64,000 bases of DNA, taken from positions 10,551 through 74,550 of the forward strand of contig CAAFWU010000056.1 in the NCBI GenBank assembly GCA_900766825.1. The letters are read 5' to 3'. The notes below the pieces were generated by a model. The model was not told the origin of the DNA, ran no database searches, and worked only from the letters and a program-made list of their open reading frames with translations. This DNA comes from Bacteroidales bacterium. GTDB taxonomy: Bacteria; Bacteroidota; Bacteroidia; Bacteroidales; Marinilabiliaceae. Below, piece by piece: positions 17,129 to 26,574 of this stretch. The first letter of the stretch is position 1, and each line of letters starts with the position of its first letter. The position numbers and the translations under genes are program-made.

Positions 17129-18274
17129 TTATTTGTTTGCTTTAAATGTCAGAGGCTCTCTTTTGGTCACACTGCAGCCCGTTGCCTCCACCGTAGCCTT
17201 GGCTCCTTTGGTCATGTTGTTTATCATTGGGGCATGACCAAATGTGCAGTTTGTCAGCTCCGTTCGTCCGTCAATATGAGCCCCATTAAGGTCCACCAGA
17301 CCCCCAAAGTTCACGCTCTCCACTGTTAGCATATTGCCAAAGGTGGCTCCTGCCAACCGCAGCTCTTGGGCAAAGTAGGCATTGCGACACTCTACACGTC
17401 CGCCCCAATAGCTGTTGCTCATGTTCACGTTGCCCATGGCCGTCACGTGGCTCAGGTCGGCATAGCCCGCTGTCTTCATGTCCGCCATCAGAATGTGACC
17501 CTCGAACCAAGCGTTTTGCCAAATCACGCTCTGCTCAAAATGGGTCCGCACAAAATTGGTCTGAGGTCCAAAGCGTGCTGCGTCGAACGATGCCGAGCCC
17601 GCGCAGGTGCTGCGAGTCATCAGAACCCCGGCTCTGTAGGTCGAGGCTCCCATTTGCGTGGCCCCCTTGATGTTGCACCCCGTCATGGTCAGCAACTGGT
17701 CGAAGGTGCTCTGCCGCATATCCACCTGCCCCAAAAAGGTGCAGTTGACAAAACTGACGGGTTCGCTAAAGTGGGTGCCCACAAGAGTCCCCCCTGTCTT
17801 GCTCTGGCTCCAAGTCCGCAAGTCACCTTCGAAGACGCAGCCAATGAAGACCAGCTCTGCGTTCACCGTGACTGTGTTGCAGCTCATGGCCCTCGCCCCC
17901 ATGCCAGCTTGGCTCAAGTTTACGTTGCCCTTTATGTAGGCTCCGCTGATGACCACCGCGCGGTTGGGTGTGCTGTTTTGCATCATGGCTTGCCCTATGG
18001 CTTTTATCAACTCTTTGTCCGTCAGGGTGATGGTGGACAGGGCATTGGTCTCGTCATCGGTTTCGTCATCGGGCTCGGCACTCACGTCAACTCTGTTTTG
18101 CATCATGTCGGGGCATTCGTCGGAGGGGTCGGTATGGGCATCGATGTCCACAACCAAGGGGCGCATCTCGTTGCCATTGGTAGCCCACGATGGTGTGGAG
18201 CCAAGAAACGTAAGTGCGCAGGTGAGCAAAGTGCCCAATATATTGGTTATTAGCCTAAAATGGGGTCGGTTCAT
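17129..18274 (-). CDS. Exported pentapeptide-repeat-like beta-helix protein
   Basis: The 381-residue protein has a signal peptide (LITNILGTLLTCALTFLGS, cleavage likely after PSWA). From about residue 110 it shows repeats of the A(D/N)L or F-x-N-x-x-F type (VTVNAELVFIGCVFEGDLRT; VSFVNCTFLGQVDMRQSTF; MSNSYWGGRVECRNAYFAQE), which form quadrilateral beta-helices. Residues 40-80 are an acidic low-complexity linker. The function is unknown, probably a periplasmic or surface structural protein. It lies 17 bp upstream of the C1 peptidase gene, so the two are co-transcribed. Confidence 0.7.
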   Translation of the reverse strand: MNRPHFRLITNILGTLLTCALTFLGSTPSWATNGNEMRPLVVDIDAHTDPSDECPDMMQNRVDVSAEPDDETDDETNALSTITLTDKELIKAIGQAMMQNSTPNRAVVISGAYIKGNVNLSQAGMGARAMSCNTVTVNAELVFIGCVFEGDLRTWSQSKTGGTLVGTHFSEPVSFVNCTFLGQVDMRQSTFDQLLTMTGCNIKGATQMGASTYRAGVLMTRSTCAGSASFDAARFGPQTNFVRTHFEQSVIWQNAWFEGHILMADMKTAGYADLSHVTAMGNVNMSNSYWGGRVECRNAYFAQELRLAGATFGNMLTVESVNFGGLVDLNGAHIDGRTELTNCTFGHAPMINNMTKGAKATVEATGCSVTKREPLTFKANK

Positions 18275-18289
18275 ATCTTTTTCTCTGGC

Positions 18290-18700
18290 TTATTTCTGAC
18301 CATAGAGTTTGCTCAGAAAACGCTCGCGGCCCACCACAAAACGTGTGTGTGTGGCTTGGCCAATAACTATGTTGCCGTTCGATGCGTCCACGGCCTCAAT
18401 CTCGAAGTCAAGTTTGCGACCCTCCTGACTGGTCAGCGTGGCGGTAACCACAATGGTGGCGTCCACAGCCGATGGCTTCAGGTGGGTGGTGTTTATCATG
18501 CTGCCCACCGTTGTGTCGCCCTCGGCCAAGAGGCTCTGTGCCAACAGCATGGCGGTGTTCTCCATCATGGCCACCATGGCGGGGGTGGCCAGCACGGGCA
18601 TATCGCCCGAGCCCATTGACTGAGCTGTTAGATTTTCGCTTACCTTATACTCTTTGGTCAAACTCTTGTTCAAATTCTGGGGTTGCTCGTTGTTGCTCAT
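18290..18700 (-). CDS. FlK-like hotdog thioesterase
   Basis: The 136-residue hotdog-fold protein resembles fluoroacetyl-CoA thioesterase FlK. It has VLATPAMVAMMENTA, the catalytic-type segment EGDTTVGSMINTTHLKPSAV (Thr, Glu, His in the family), and a final THTRFVVGRERFLSKL. The true substrate is not fluoroacetyl-CoA in most homologues; an acyl-CoA housekeeping role is inferred. It is 15 bp upstream of the pentapeptide-like gene. Confidence 0.75.
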   Translation of the reverse strand: MSNNEQPQNLNKSLTKEYKVSENLTAQSMGSGDMPVLATPAMVAMMENTAMLLAQSLLAEGDTTVGSMINTTHLKPSAVDATIVVTATLTSQEGRKLDFEIEAVDASNGNIVIGQATHTRFVVGRERFLSKLYGQK

Positions 18701-18893
18701 CTGTTTATTATTTGTGTCTTGTTTTCGTTTCTTTCCTGTTGAGCCTATTACGTCATTTGACCCTATTTTGTTAGAATAGGTTTCGATAACAAATAAAACA
18801 TTTTTTGCAGAAATTAAAACACATCATGGCGTTACAATTCAAAAGGCGTACCAATCTTTAACACCTAACCCTCTTTTCCCTTAAAACATCAAA

Positions 18894-18928
18894 ACCCCGC
18901 ACTCCTTTTTGTGTGTCGAGTGCGGGGT
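18894..18928. terminator. Terminator after cysE
   Basis: ACCCCGCACTC (18894-18904) pairs with GAGTGCGGGGT (18918-18928). A long T-run follows on the plus strand and a T-rich stretch on the minus strand. It lies just beyond the 3' end of leftward cysE. Confidence 0.8.
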
Positions 18929-18953
18929 CTCTATTTTTTTTTTCAACAGCTCT

Positions 18954-19871
18954 CTAAATGCCAGCGCCGTCGGTGAAGGTGGACATAACAGGTCGGCTCT
19001 GCACAATGAGCGAGTGTGGTGGCACACTGCGGGTCTGCCATACGTTGCCGCCAATCACGGTGTCGTGGCCAATGGTAATGCGACCCAGCACCGATGTGTT
19101 GGAGTATATGGTCACGTTGTCCTCTATAATGGGGTGTCGAGGCACGTTGAGGGGCACGCCATTGTCATCGTAGCTAAAGCTCTTGGCACCGAGCGTAACG
19201 CCCTGATAGAGCATGACATGGGACCCTATTATGCACGTCTCGCCCACCACAATGCCTGTGCCGTGGTCTATGCAGAAATGGTCTCCAATCTGAGCCCCAG
19301 GGTGGATGTCGATGCCCGTCTGCGAGTGGGCTAACTCCGATATGATGCGGGGTATGACGGGCACACCCAGACGTAGTAAACTGTGGGCCACGCGGTGGTG
19401 CGTCATGGCAATGACCATTGGGTAGCAGAATATAACCTCGCCCGAACTCTTGACGGCTGGGTCGTTGTGAACCATGGCGTCCACGTCGGTGTAAATAAGG
19501 CGTTTGATTTCGGGCAACTGCTCCACAAAGTTCAGCGTCAGCTCCTGAGCTTTGCTCTGGGCCTCGAACTCCGTCATGGTGCCTTCGGTGCCTTGGTTGA
19601 ATATTAGGCTGCGGGCAATCTGAGCCTCAAGGAGTTGGGTCAGTTGCTCCACTGCCATGCCTATGTAGCACGTGCGGATTACGCCCACCTGAGGGCTCTT
19701 GTCAAAATAGCCAGGGAAGATTATGTCCTTGGCCAACTGTATTATCTTCTTTAGAGCCTCTACGGATGGCAGCGACGATCCGCTGGTGTGGTTTATCACC
19801 TCCTCGCCGTCCGATATGGCCGATAGGTGGCTTATCACGCTCTCTATGCGAGCTTGTCCTTGTTTGTCCAT
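18954..19871 (-). CDS. cysE: Serine O-acetyltransferase
   Basis: The 305-residue enzyme acetylates serine with acetyl-CoA, the first step of cysteine synthesis. The N-terminal alpha domain is followed by the CysE hallmark THHRVAHSLLRLGVPVIPRII and the left-handed beta-helix hexapeptides (TGIDIHPGAQIGDHFCIDHG, TGIVVGE, GVTLGAKSF). The start at 19871 (MDKQGQ) was chosen because the upstream in-frame stretch is a shadow of the ThiF gene. It lies 20 bp after the ThiF/MoeB-like gene, so the two are probably co-transcribed. Confidence 0.92.
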   Translation of the reverse strand: MDKQGQARIESVISHLSAISDGEEVINHTSGSSLPSVEALKKIIQLAKDIIFPGYFDKSPQVGVIRTCYIGMAVEQLTQLLEAQIARSLIFNQGTEGTMTEFEAQSKAQELTLNFVEQLPEIKRLIYTDVDAMVHNDPAVKSSGEVIFCYPMVIAMTHHRVAHSLLRLGVPVIPRIISELAHSQTGIDIHPGAQIGDHFCIDHGTGIVVGETCIIGSHVMLYQGVTLGAKSFSYDDNGVPLNVPRHPIIEDNVTIYSNTSVLGRITIGHDTVIGGNVWQTRSVPPHSLIVQSRPVMSTFTDGAGI

Positions 19872-19891
19872 TGCTGTGCTTTTCTTTTTTT

Positions 19892-20713
19892 CTAATTCCC
19901 CTTGCCACAAACTGTGCAGTTGGCACTTGGGGCAATGTTCATGGTGGTGAACTGCATTGTCAGGGCATCGACCATAAGCATCTTGTTGGTCAGGGGGGTG
20001 CCCACGTGGGCAATGAGTTTCAGAACCTCGGTGGCCTGAATGGTTCCCACCAAGCCAGCCACGGAACCCAAAACACCGGCTCGGGTGGCTTCGTTGTCGG
20101 CTGCGTCGGTGGGTGGGGCGCCGTAGAGGCATCGTAGGCATGCGCTGCCAGGAACGTAGGTTAGCACCTGCCCTCCGTAGGCCATTATGCCGCCGTGGAC
20201 GTAGGGTTTGGCTGCTGCCACACACAGGTCGTTGATTAGGAACTTGGAACTGTAGCTGTCGGTGGCACTCACCACAATGTCGTAATCCTCAATTAGTTTG
20301 GGACCATTGGCGGCTGTGAACATAAGGTCGTAGGTCTTTACCGCAACGTTCGGATTTAGTTCCCCTATGGCACGAGCTGCGCTTTGTACTTTGGGTGTGC
20401 CCACTCGGGATGTGGTGTGACATATCTGGCGCTGCAAGTTGCTGGGCTCCACACAGTCGAAGTCCACAATGCCCAGAGTGCCTACGCCCGCTGCGGCCAA
20501 GTAGAGTAGGGTGGGGGAACCGAGCCCCCCTGCGCCAACCACCAGCACGCGGGCGGCTCTCAACCTCTTCTGACCCTCGAGACCTATGCCTGCCAAGCAG
20601 AGCTGACGGGCGTAACGCTCTCGTTCTTCGTTGCTTAGCTCAGAATTGTGACCTGCGGTCTTTCCCTTCTGCGGAGTGGTGACATCGTCCAGAGTTTGCG
20701 GTCTATTCTCCAT
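19892..20713 (-). CDS. ThiF/MoeB-family adenylyltransferase (E1-like)
   Basis: The 273-residue protein has the Rossmann ATP-binding motif VVGAGGLGSP (Gly 60-65), DFDCVEPSNLQRQ with the Asp/Arg-type adenylation residues, and ATDS. The zinc-binding Cys pairs are C192/C195 (CLRC) and C266/C269 (CTVC). The usual crossover-loop Cys before AGVLG is not present (NEATRAGVLG), so a covalent thioester or persulfide step at that place is unlikely. Such enzymes adenylate ThiS/MoaD-like sulfur carriers for thiamine, molybdopterin or cysteine synthesis. Its partner carrier is not visible here. Adjacent cysE suggests a sulfur role, which is inference. Confidence 0.82.
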   Translation of the reverse strand: MENRPQTLDDVTTPQKGKTAGHNSELSNEERERYARQLCLAGIGLEGQKRLRAARVLVVGAGGLGSPTLLYLAAAGVGTLGIVDFDCVEPSNLQRQICHTTSRVGTPKVQSAARAIGELNPNVAVKTYDLMFTAANGPKLIEDYDIVVSATDSYSSKFLINDLCVAAAKPYVHGGIMAYGGQVLTYVPGSACLRCLYGAPPTDAADNEATRAGVLGSVAGLVGTIQATEVLKLIAHVGTPLTNKMLMVDALTMQFTTMNIAPSANCTVCGKGN

Positions 20714-20920
20714 TTGTTGGGTGGCTGTGGGATTTTGTTCTTTGTTTCAACGGTCAAAAGTAGTGATTTTATTCCTATGCGGCTGACTGTTACACTCTTT
20801 TGTTGTTTTTTGCTAACTCGTGGGGGGGAAATTGTGACTTTATGTCTGCTTGTTTTCTGCTGCAGTGGTTAAAAATAGAATTATTTGCTGTTTATGTCGT
20901 TATTCTCTGAATTAGTGTGA

Positions 20921-20987
20921 AGCCGAAATGGGCAAGTGACCCTACTAAATTCTGTTAGGTCACTTGCCCATTTGAGGTTAGGCTTAT
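20921..20987. terminator. Terminator hairpin after the DASS gene
   Basis: AAATGGGCAAGTGACC (20926-20941) pairs with GGTCACTTGCCCATTT (20958-20973), with outer AAGCC/GGCTT pairing. It lies between the leftward DASS transporter and the ThiF gene. There is no strong T-tract. The rest of 20714-20920 shows no gene. Confidence 0.65.
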
Positions 20988-21003
20988 TTATTGATAGCCA
21001 ATG

Positions 21004-22446
21004 CTATATCATGCCAATGTTGGATGCAAACATCAAGAAGAGGTAGCCCAGCACAATGCCCACAACGCCAATTATCAGACCCGTGCGAACCATGTCCATC
21101 TGTTTGATGGCACCCGTGGAGTAGGCCAATGCATTAGGTGGTGTAGAAATTGGCAGAGCCATGGCCAACGAAGCCGAAAGAGCCACGCCAATAAGCATGG
21201 TCGATGCGCCGCCAAAGGGCTCAATGACGTTCTCCATACCCTTGGCCACAGTTGCCAAGATAGGAATAAGCAGAGCAGCCGATGCCGTGTTGCTCATGAA
21301 GGTTGACATCAGATAACAGATGAGACCCGAACCCGCAAACACCAACAGAGGTGGCCATTGGTCGAAGGGGATTGACTCCACCAAATGTTTGGCCAATCCG
21401 CTACCCTGAAGGCCTGTGCCCAAGGCAAAGCCACCAGCCACCAGCCACAGCACGTCCCAGTTCATCTCTCTAAGTTCCTGTTTGCCAATGACGCCCGTAA
21501 TGGTGAACACCGCAAAAGGTATAAGTGCCACAACGTTGCTGTTCAAACCCGTCACGGAGCCCAAAACCCAAAGCAGCACGGTCACGGCAAAGGTCACGTA
21601 GACCACAATGGAACGCCAATCCTTATGAAATGTGCCATCTATTTTTATAGATACGTGGCGCTGCGAGAATGGGAACATTTTGATGAGCATAAACCAAGCT
21701 ATGCCCAAAATAACAATCACAAAAGGAACCATAACCGCCATCCACTGACCAAAGTCTATGCCCAGACCCAGATTGGCCTCGTCAACGCTCTGTATGTATC
21801 TGATAGCAATGGCGTTTGGTGGTGTGCCAATGGGTGTGCCAATGCCGCCCACGTTGGCCGCAATGGGAATGGCCATGGCCAAGCCTATGCGTCCCTTGCC
21901 CTCCTTGGGCAACTGAGCCATCACGGGTGCCAAGATGGTGAGCATCATGGCGGCAGTAGCTGTGTTGCTCATAAACATCGAGAACATGGCTGTCACAATC
22001 ATAAAGCCCAGCAAAACAACCTCGCTGCGAGTGCCAAAGGGTTTGAGCATCACACGAGCCAAGTTAAGGTCCAAACCACTCTTGGTGGCCGCAATGGCAA
22101 GCGCAAAACCTCCAAGGAAGAGCATCACAATGGGGTCCGCAAACGAAGCCATGATGCTCTTGTGCGATATCATGGTGCCAAACACATCGGTGCCCGCCAC
22201 AGCATCGTTCAAAAAGATCAACTGACTATCCGATACGGTTAGCAACATCAGCACAATTACCAAAACCGATGTGGTCCAAATGGGTATGGCTTCCAACATC
22301 CACATGAGAGCTGCGAACACAAAAAGTGCAATCACGCGGTGCTCTATCACTGTGAGCCCAACGATGCCAAAATAGTCGGTTGGCAGACACCATACGACCA
22401 AACTGGCAACTATGGCTATGAGCAATTTGATGACCTTGCTATTCAT
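21004..22446 (-). CDS. DASS family sodium:dicarboxylate symporter
   Basis: The roughly 480-residue inner-membrane transporter has about eleven hydrophobic segments. It has the two SNTATAAMM/SNTASAALL helical hairpin motifs (FMSNTATAAMMLTI and FMSNTASAALLIPI) and the IGTPPNAIA / STPPNALAY loops that bind sodium and carboxylate in SLC13/DASS proteins. It probably imports dicarboxylates such as succinate, malate or tartrate with Na+. The ATG at 22446 (MNSKVIKLLIAI) was preferred to an upstream in-frame start that adds a very basic 23-residue leader. Confidence 0.9.
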   Translation of the reverse strand: MNSKVIKLLIAIVASLVVWCLPTDYFGIVGLTVIEHRVIALFVFAALMWMLEAIPIWTTSVLVIVLMLLTVSDSQLIFLNDAVAGTDVFGTMISHKSIMASFADPIVMLFLGGFALAIAATKSGLDLNLARVMLKPFGTRSEVVLLGFMIVTAMFSMFMSNTATAAMMLTILAPVMAQLPKEGKGRIGLAMAIPIAANVGGIGTPIGTPPNAIAIRYIQSVDEANLGLGIDFGQWMAVMVPFVIVILGIAWFMLIKMFPFSQRHVSIKIDGTFHKDWRSIVVYVTFAVTVLLWVLGSVTGLNSNVVALIPFAVFTITGVIGKQELREMNWDVLWLVAGGFALGTGLQGSGLAKHLVESIPFDQWPPLLVFAGSGLICYLMSTFMSNTASAALLIPILATVAKGMENVIEPFGGASTMLIGVALSASLAMALPISTPPNALAYSTGAIKQMDMVRTGLIIGVVGIVLGYLFLMFASNIGMI

Positions 22447-22830
22447 TTGTCGTTCTTTTGACGGTTGTTTTCTTTGCTTGTTTTCAGACTCTTTACGGAA
22501 CACCCGTGCAAACAAGTCACATAGTCCTATTAAATAAAATTACGCGCGACGCCGTGGCATCGCGCGGTGCTTTGCAAATTTAACTAAATTTTAGTTGAAA
22601 CAACGCTTTTAACCTATAAAAGTTATTGTGTCTGCATTTCGTTTTTCTAAATGCCATCGTTTGTATAATTCGCCAAATCTCAATTATTTAGCACTTTAGT
22701 CTATTTTCTGAGTCTGCTATTTTTCTCGCTTATTTACTACTTCAGTTAACATTTAGAAGTTCAAAAAGTGTATTATTTCTATTTAGGTGTTCCACCTATT
22801 TTTACTTTTGGCTCTCTATTATATATATTA
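22447..22830. other. AT-rich intergenic region
   Basis: No gene, RNA or convincing repeat was seen in this stretch, which separates the DASS gene from the DUF1703 genes. Confidence 0.5.
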
Positions 22831-22869
22831 ATCCTCCCCCAACAGCAACTCTCTGTCAGAGGAGGATTT
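22831..22869 (-). terminator. Terminator after a DUF1703 gene
   Basis: AATCCTCC pairs with GGAGGATT around an inner CTCTGTCAGAG hairpin, 23 bp beyond the end of the leftward gene. The upstream arm AATCCTCCCCCAACA also occurs at the terminator of the third DUF1703 gene (45231-45245). Confidence 0.6.
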
Positions 22870-22891
22870 TCCCTATTTTGCTAACGCCAAT

Positions 22892-24496
22892 CTATTCTCT
22901 CCAAATCTCCTTAACATCCTCCACCATCCTAATCTTGCACCTATGTTTCTTATTTTCATGGTCATATGATATGCCCACAAGAATTGCCCCCTTGCCTGGG
23001 TGACGTTTTAGAGCGTGGGCATAGTTGCGTTGCAAAATTTGGTTGAGGGCCTCCTCAGGGTCACCATCTTTCTTGAGCTCTATTATGATGGCTTTCAGCC
23101 CACTTTGCAGAGGAATGAAGACCACGTCGGCATAGCCCGAGCCTGCTGTGAGTTCAGAGAAGACCATGTAATCCCTTTTTGCATAGAGGTAGGCCATTAG
23201 TATGGCACTCTGCATACTCGACTCGCGGTTGTAGGTCAGTGGACTGCAAATAGACTCATGAGCATCGTCCAAAGCCTTGGCTAGGGCTTGCTCATCTCCT
23301 TCCTCAGTGGCCTCCATTAGTCGGTAGCTTGTGTTGCAAATCTCATATATTGCGTTAAACTTATCCGATTTCCTCATCACGTCGAACCACTCTTGGCGAA
23401 TTTCGGTGTTGGGAATTCGGCATCTCTTCGCTTCGTAGTCGTAGGCTAAGTAGCCGAGGTGGATAAGGTATGTGAAGACATCGTCCTTTGTTGTGAATTG
23501 TTTGACGTCGTTGGCGTAAGTGTCAATGTTCACTTTTATCTCCTTGCCTTCGAGCAGTTTAGTTATGTCCTCTTGTATGCCGTCGAGGTCTGCACTGATG
23601 TAGAAAGTTATGGCTTCGGCTTTACTCGTCTTAGTCCAATAGCCCTCGAAGATTCCGTCTGCTGCAGCTTGAGCAACAGAGTTAGGATTGTATATATGTC
23701 CCACCTTGGGGAAAATATACCCGTCGTACATCTCTCGACATCTCTCTTTATCCATGTCAAAACGCTCGCAAAGGTCATTTACCTCCTCTTCTGTAAACCC
23801 AAAATATGGAGCTAACTGTTTGGGCGATAGCATGGTGAATTCCTTGAAGTTATTCAGTTTGCTCTGCACACTCTCTTTCAGAATTGGCAGGATGCCAGTG
23901 AGGTAGGCAAGACTGATGGCTTTTTTTATACTATCGTTTTTGAACAGGGCGTTGAGTAGTTCTATGTACTCATTTTTGGCTGTTGGGTGAACATCTGGGT
24001 CGCGAATCAAAACATCATATTCATCGATTAGGAAAACGAATTGCTCGTCGGTCTGCTGATGAATGCGAAATATGGTCTTGGCTATGGTCTCGTTCTCGGG
24101 AACCGCTACCTGTGGAAACGTTTCTCTGAGTTCGGCAACAACAGATGTGACCAATTCATTGACGAAGTTGGCCTTATTTCTGCAGTCCCTATATTCGCCG
24201 TTGACGTCTATTTTTATGACATTCACTGAGTTAAGATACTTATCCCACTCCTCGTGCTTAGCAAGTTTCAGATTCTCAAAAAGAGCACGGCTATCGCATC
24301 CCTTTGAGTAATAGGCTGCGAGTAGGTTGGCCATCATTGTCTTGCCAAACCTACGTGCACGACTCACGCAGACAAACATCTGGTTTGTGTTGTATAGCTT
24401 ATTTAAGTAGCTAACAATTAGCGACTTGTCTACGTATATCTCCGAGTTTTTGTCCCTGCTAAACAGTTCATTTCCAGGGTTTACCAACCGTCCCAT
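22892..24496 (-). CDS. AAA-ATPase/DUF1703 nuclease-like protein, paralogue 1
   Basis: The 534-residue protein belongs to the AAA-ATPase-like plus PD-(D/E)XK (DUF1703) family. It starts NPGNELFSRDKNSEIYVDKS and has a P-loop-like SRARRFGKT at 45-53 and a Walker B strand VFLIDEYDVLIRD. The C-terminal nuclease-like part has GYADVVFIP and IIIELKKDGDPEEAL, followed by the AL.QI..RNYAHAL motif. The function is unknown; these genes are multicopy in gut Bacteroidota and are suspected to be selfish or defence elements. It is more divergent than the other two copies in this window and has a separate upstream region. Confidence 0.85.
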   Translation of the reverse strand: MGRLVNPGNELFSRDKNSEIYVDKSLIVSYLNKLYNTNQMFVCVSRARRFGKTMMANLLAAYYSKGCDSRALFENLKLAKHEEWDKYLNSVNVIKIDVNGEYRDCRNKANFVNELVTSVVAELRETFPQVAVPENETIAKTIFRIHQQTDEQFVFLIDEYDVLIRDPDVHPTAKNEYIELLNALFKNDSIKKAISLAYLTGILPILKESVQSKLNNFKEFTMLSPKQLAPYFGFTEEEVNDLCERFDMDKERCREMYDGYIFPKVGHIYNPNSVAQAAADGIFEGYWTKTSKAEAITFYISADLDGIQEDITKLLEGKEIKVNIDTYANDVKQFTTKDDVFTYLIHLGYLAYDYEAKRCRIPNTEIRQEWFDVMRKSDKFNAIYEICNTSYRLMEATEEGDEQALAKALDDAHESICSPLTYNRESSMQSAILMAYLYAKRDYMVFSELTAGSGYADVVFIPLQSGLKAIIIELKKDGDPEEALNQILQRNYAHALKRHPGKGAILVGISYDHENKKHRCKIRMVEDVKEIWRE

Positions 24497-24630
24497 AATC
24501 TAATTCTTTGAAGCAGACCTAAAAATAACAAATTATTTATACTCGTCCCCAATTTTATTTTCGGTTCCCTTCTTTTGTTTAAAGTACTACTGATATCCTA
24601 TGCTGTAGTTATATTTTTGTGTCAACAAAG

Positions 24631-26289
24631 TCATTTAGCTGCCAGCCCAAACTTCTCTTTGTAGTTCTCCATCCTCTCAATCAAGCACCTATGATGCTTA
24701 CTCTCAGCATTATAAGCAATGCCCACCAGTACAGCCTCACGCCCTGGGTGATAGCGGAAAGCATGAGCATAGTTGCGGCTCTTAATCTGCTCAATGGCAG
24801 TGGTGGGCTCCCCATCCCTCTTGAGCTCTATGATTATGACAGGTCTCTGTGGTACAGTGGGCACCAGCACAACATCGGCGAACCCATAGCCTGTAGGCAG
24901 CTCCGAGAAAACCAAGTAGTCTTTTCGTGCATAAAAGTAAGCCATAAGTATTGCGCTTTGCAATGATGACTCTCGGTTGTAGGTGAGAGGGTTAGAAATA
25001 TCGGCATGGGAGTCGTCGAGTGCCTGCGCAACAACCTCTGCGTCTCCGTTTTCAGTGGCTTCAATCAATTTTCGGCCATTCTCCAGCATCCGCTGAATAG
25101 GTTCAAAACCTTTGGCAATGGACATAATGTTCAGCCAAGCACATTTTATTTCTCCATTGGGAATGTGGCATGTTTGTTTAATGGGGTCGTAGGCCAAATA
25201 GCCAAGGTGGATAAGATAGGTGAAAATCTCGTCCTTAGTAGCAAAATGCTCTACATTGTTATTGTAGCGCAAAACGTTCACCTCAATGTCCTTTTCTCCC
25301 TTCAATAATGCCTTTATATCATCCTGAATTCCAGCAATATTGGCATCTATGTAGAGCGTTATGGCTTCGAGAGCACTTGTGCTTGTCCAATAATTACTGA
25401 AATCATCCGACTCTGCAGCTTGAACAACCGAATAGGGGTTAAAGATGTGATAGACAGGTTCGTCATCGTCATCGGGCAGGCTCAGCTCATTTTTGCTCTT
25501 TTTGAAGCTATAGCCATCGTACATGAGTCTGCACATCTCAAAATCTACATCATGTTCCTCACAAATATCTTTTACCTCTTTGGCTGTCAGTCCAAAATAC
25601 CGAGCAAAAGGACCTGGCTTAAGCATTGTGTACTCAGTGAAATTGTTCAGTTTGCTCTGAACCGTTTCTCGCAAAATGGGCAATATGCCTGTGAGGTAGG
25701 CAAGGCTGATGGCCCTTTGAATCTCGTTACTCTTAAATATTGAGTTCAGAAAATCTATATACTCTTTACAAAGTGATTCTGCAACACTTTTATCGCGAAT
25801 CAGAACATCGTATTCGTCAATAATAATAACAAATTTCTCTCCTAATTCTTTGTGAATTATTGATATAGCATCTGCAATAACTGCGTTGGCTGGTATTTTT
25901 ATAGATGGAAACTGCTCTCGTAATTCATTTACAACGTTTACTTGTAGTATGTCAATTACTTGGCTTTTATCTTTAGTTCTGCTATAGAAACTCTGTAAAT
26001 CTATTTGAATAACATTGACGGCGTTCAGATACTTATCCCACCCCTCTTGCTTGCTGAGTTTCAACTTATCAAAGAGTTCGCGGCTATCGCAATCCTTAGA
26101 GTAATAGGCCGACATGAGGTTCGTCATCATTGTTTTTCCAAAACGACGAGCACGGCTCATGCAGACAAATTTGCGATTCTTGTTTAGTAGCTTGTTCAAC
26201 TCTATGATCATTAGCGATTTATCTACATAGAGTTCCGATTCGATATCACAACTTAATATGTCGTTCCCTGGATTTACGTATATGCCCAT
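24631..26289 (-). CDS. AAA-ATPase/DUF1703 nuclease-like protein, paralogue 2
   Basis: This 552-residue paralogue has the same layout: NPGNDILSCDIESELYVDKS, P-loop SRARRFGKT at 45-53, and Walker B VIIIDEYDVLIRD. There is an insert DDDDEPVYHIFNPYSV, and the nuclease-like GFADVVLVP ... IIIELKRDGEP with QIKSRNYAHAFRYHPG. It is most similar to the copy at 45293-46951, over the whole length and into the upstream region. Composition is AT-rich. It lies in tandem with paralogue 1 after 134 bp. Confidence 0.85.
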   Translation of the reverse strand: MGIYVNPGNDILSCDIESELYVDKSLMIIELNKLLNKNRKFVCMSRARRFGKTMMTNLMSAYYSKDCDSRELFDKLKLSKQEGWDKYLNAVNVIQIDLQSFYSRTKDKSQVIDILQVNVVNELREQFPSIKIPANAVIADAISIIHKELGEKFVIIIDEYDVLIRDKSVAESLCKEYIDFLNSIFKSNEIQRAISLAYLTGILPILRETVQSKLNNFTEYTMLKPGPFARYFGLTAKEVKDICEEHDVDFEMCRLMYDGYSFKKSKNELSLPDDDDEPVYHIFNPYSVVQAAESDDFSNYWTSTSALEAITLYIDANIAGIQDDIKALLKGEKDIEVNVLRYNNNVEHFATKDEIFTYLIHLGYLAYDPIKQTCHIPNGEIKCAWLNIMSIAKGFEPIQRMLENGRKLIEATENGDAEVVAQALDDSHADISNPLTYNRESSLQSAILMAYFYARKDYLVFSELPTGYGFADVVLVPTVPQRPVIIIELKRDGEPTTAIEQIKSRNYAHAFRYHPGREAVLVGIAYNAESKHHRCLIERMENYKEKFGLAAK

Positions 26290-26319
26290 AATTTATCTTC
26301 TTTAGATATATAAATTTCC

Positions 26320-26348
26320 GAAACCGATTTAAATATAGCAAAAGTTTT
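26320..26348 (-). promoter_or_regulatory. Conserved upstream box shared with paralogue 3
   Basis: This 29-bp element differs at one base from 46982-47010 and lies at the same distance (31 bp) from the start codon as there. On the minus strand it contains TATATTTA, close to the TAnnTTTG -7 box, so it probably holds the promoter. A TTG lies 18 bp upstream of that box in this copy. Confidence 0.65.
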
Positions 26349-26534
26349 TAATTGACAACATATACATTGTCCTATATACATTGCCTTCTTCCGCTATCAA
26401 CGCCCCCCTTATGGGTAAGTTAGGATTACATGCTGACGTTTCGTTAGTGGTCATTGCCTCATATATACCCTTACGCCCTTTGGTTAATGCAAATACTTAA
26501 GGTTATTTGTCGGGTTAAAACTTAGGCACTACTG

Positions 26535-26565
26535 TTGGCATAGAGTCTTAAAAACTCTATATTTG
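26535..26565 (+). promoter_or_regulatory. Promoter of the RNase H gene
   Basis: TTG (26535-26537), 20 bp, then TATATTTG (26558-26565) matches the Bacteroidota -33/-7 pattern. Transcription would start only a few bases before the ATG at 26575, which makes the upstream in-frame TTG at 26563 an unlikely start. Confidence 0.7.
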
Positions 26566-26574
26566 TTCTCACCT

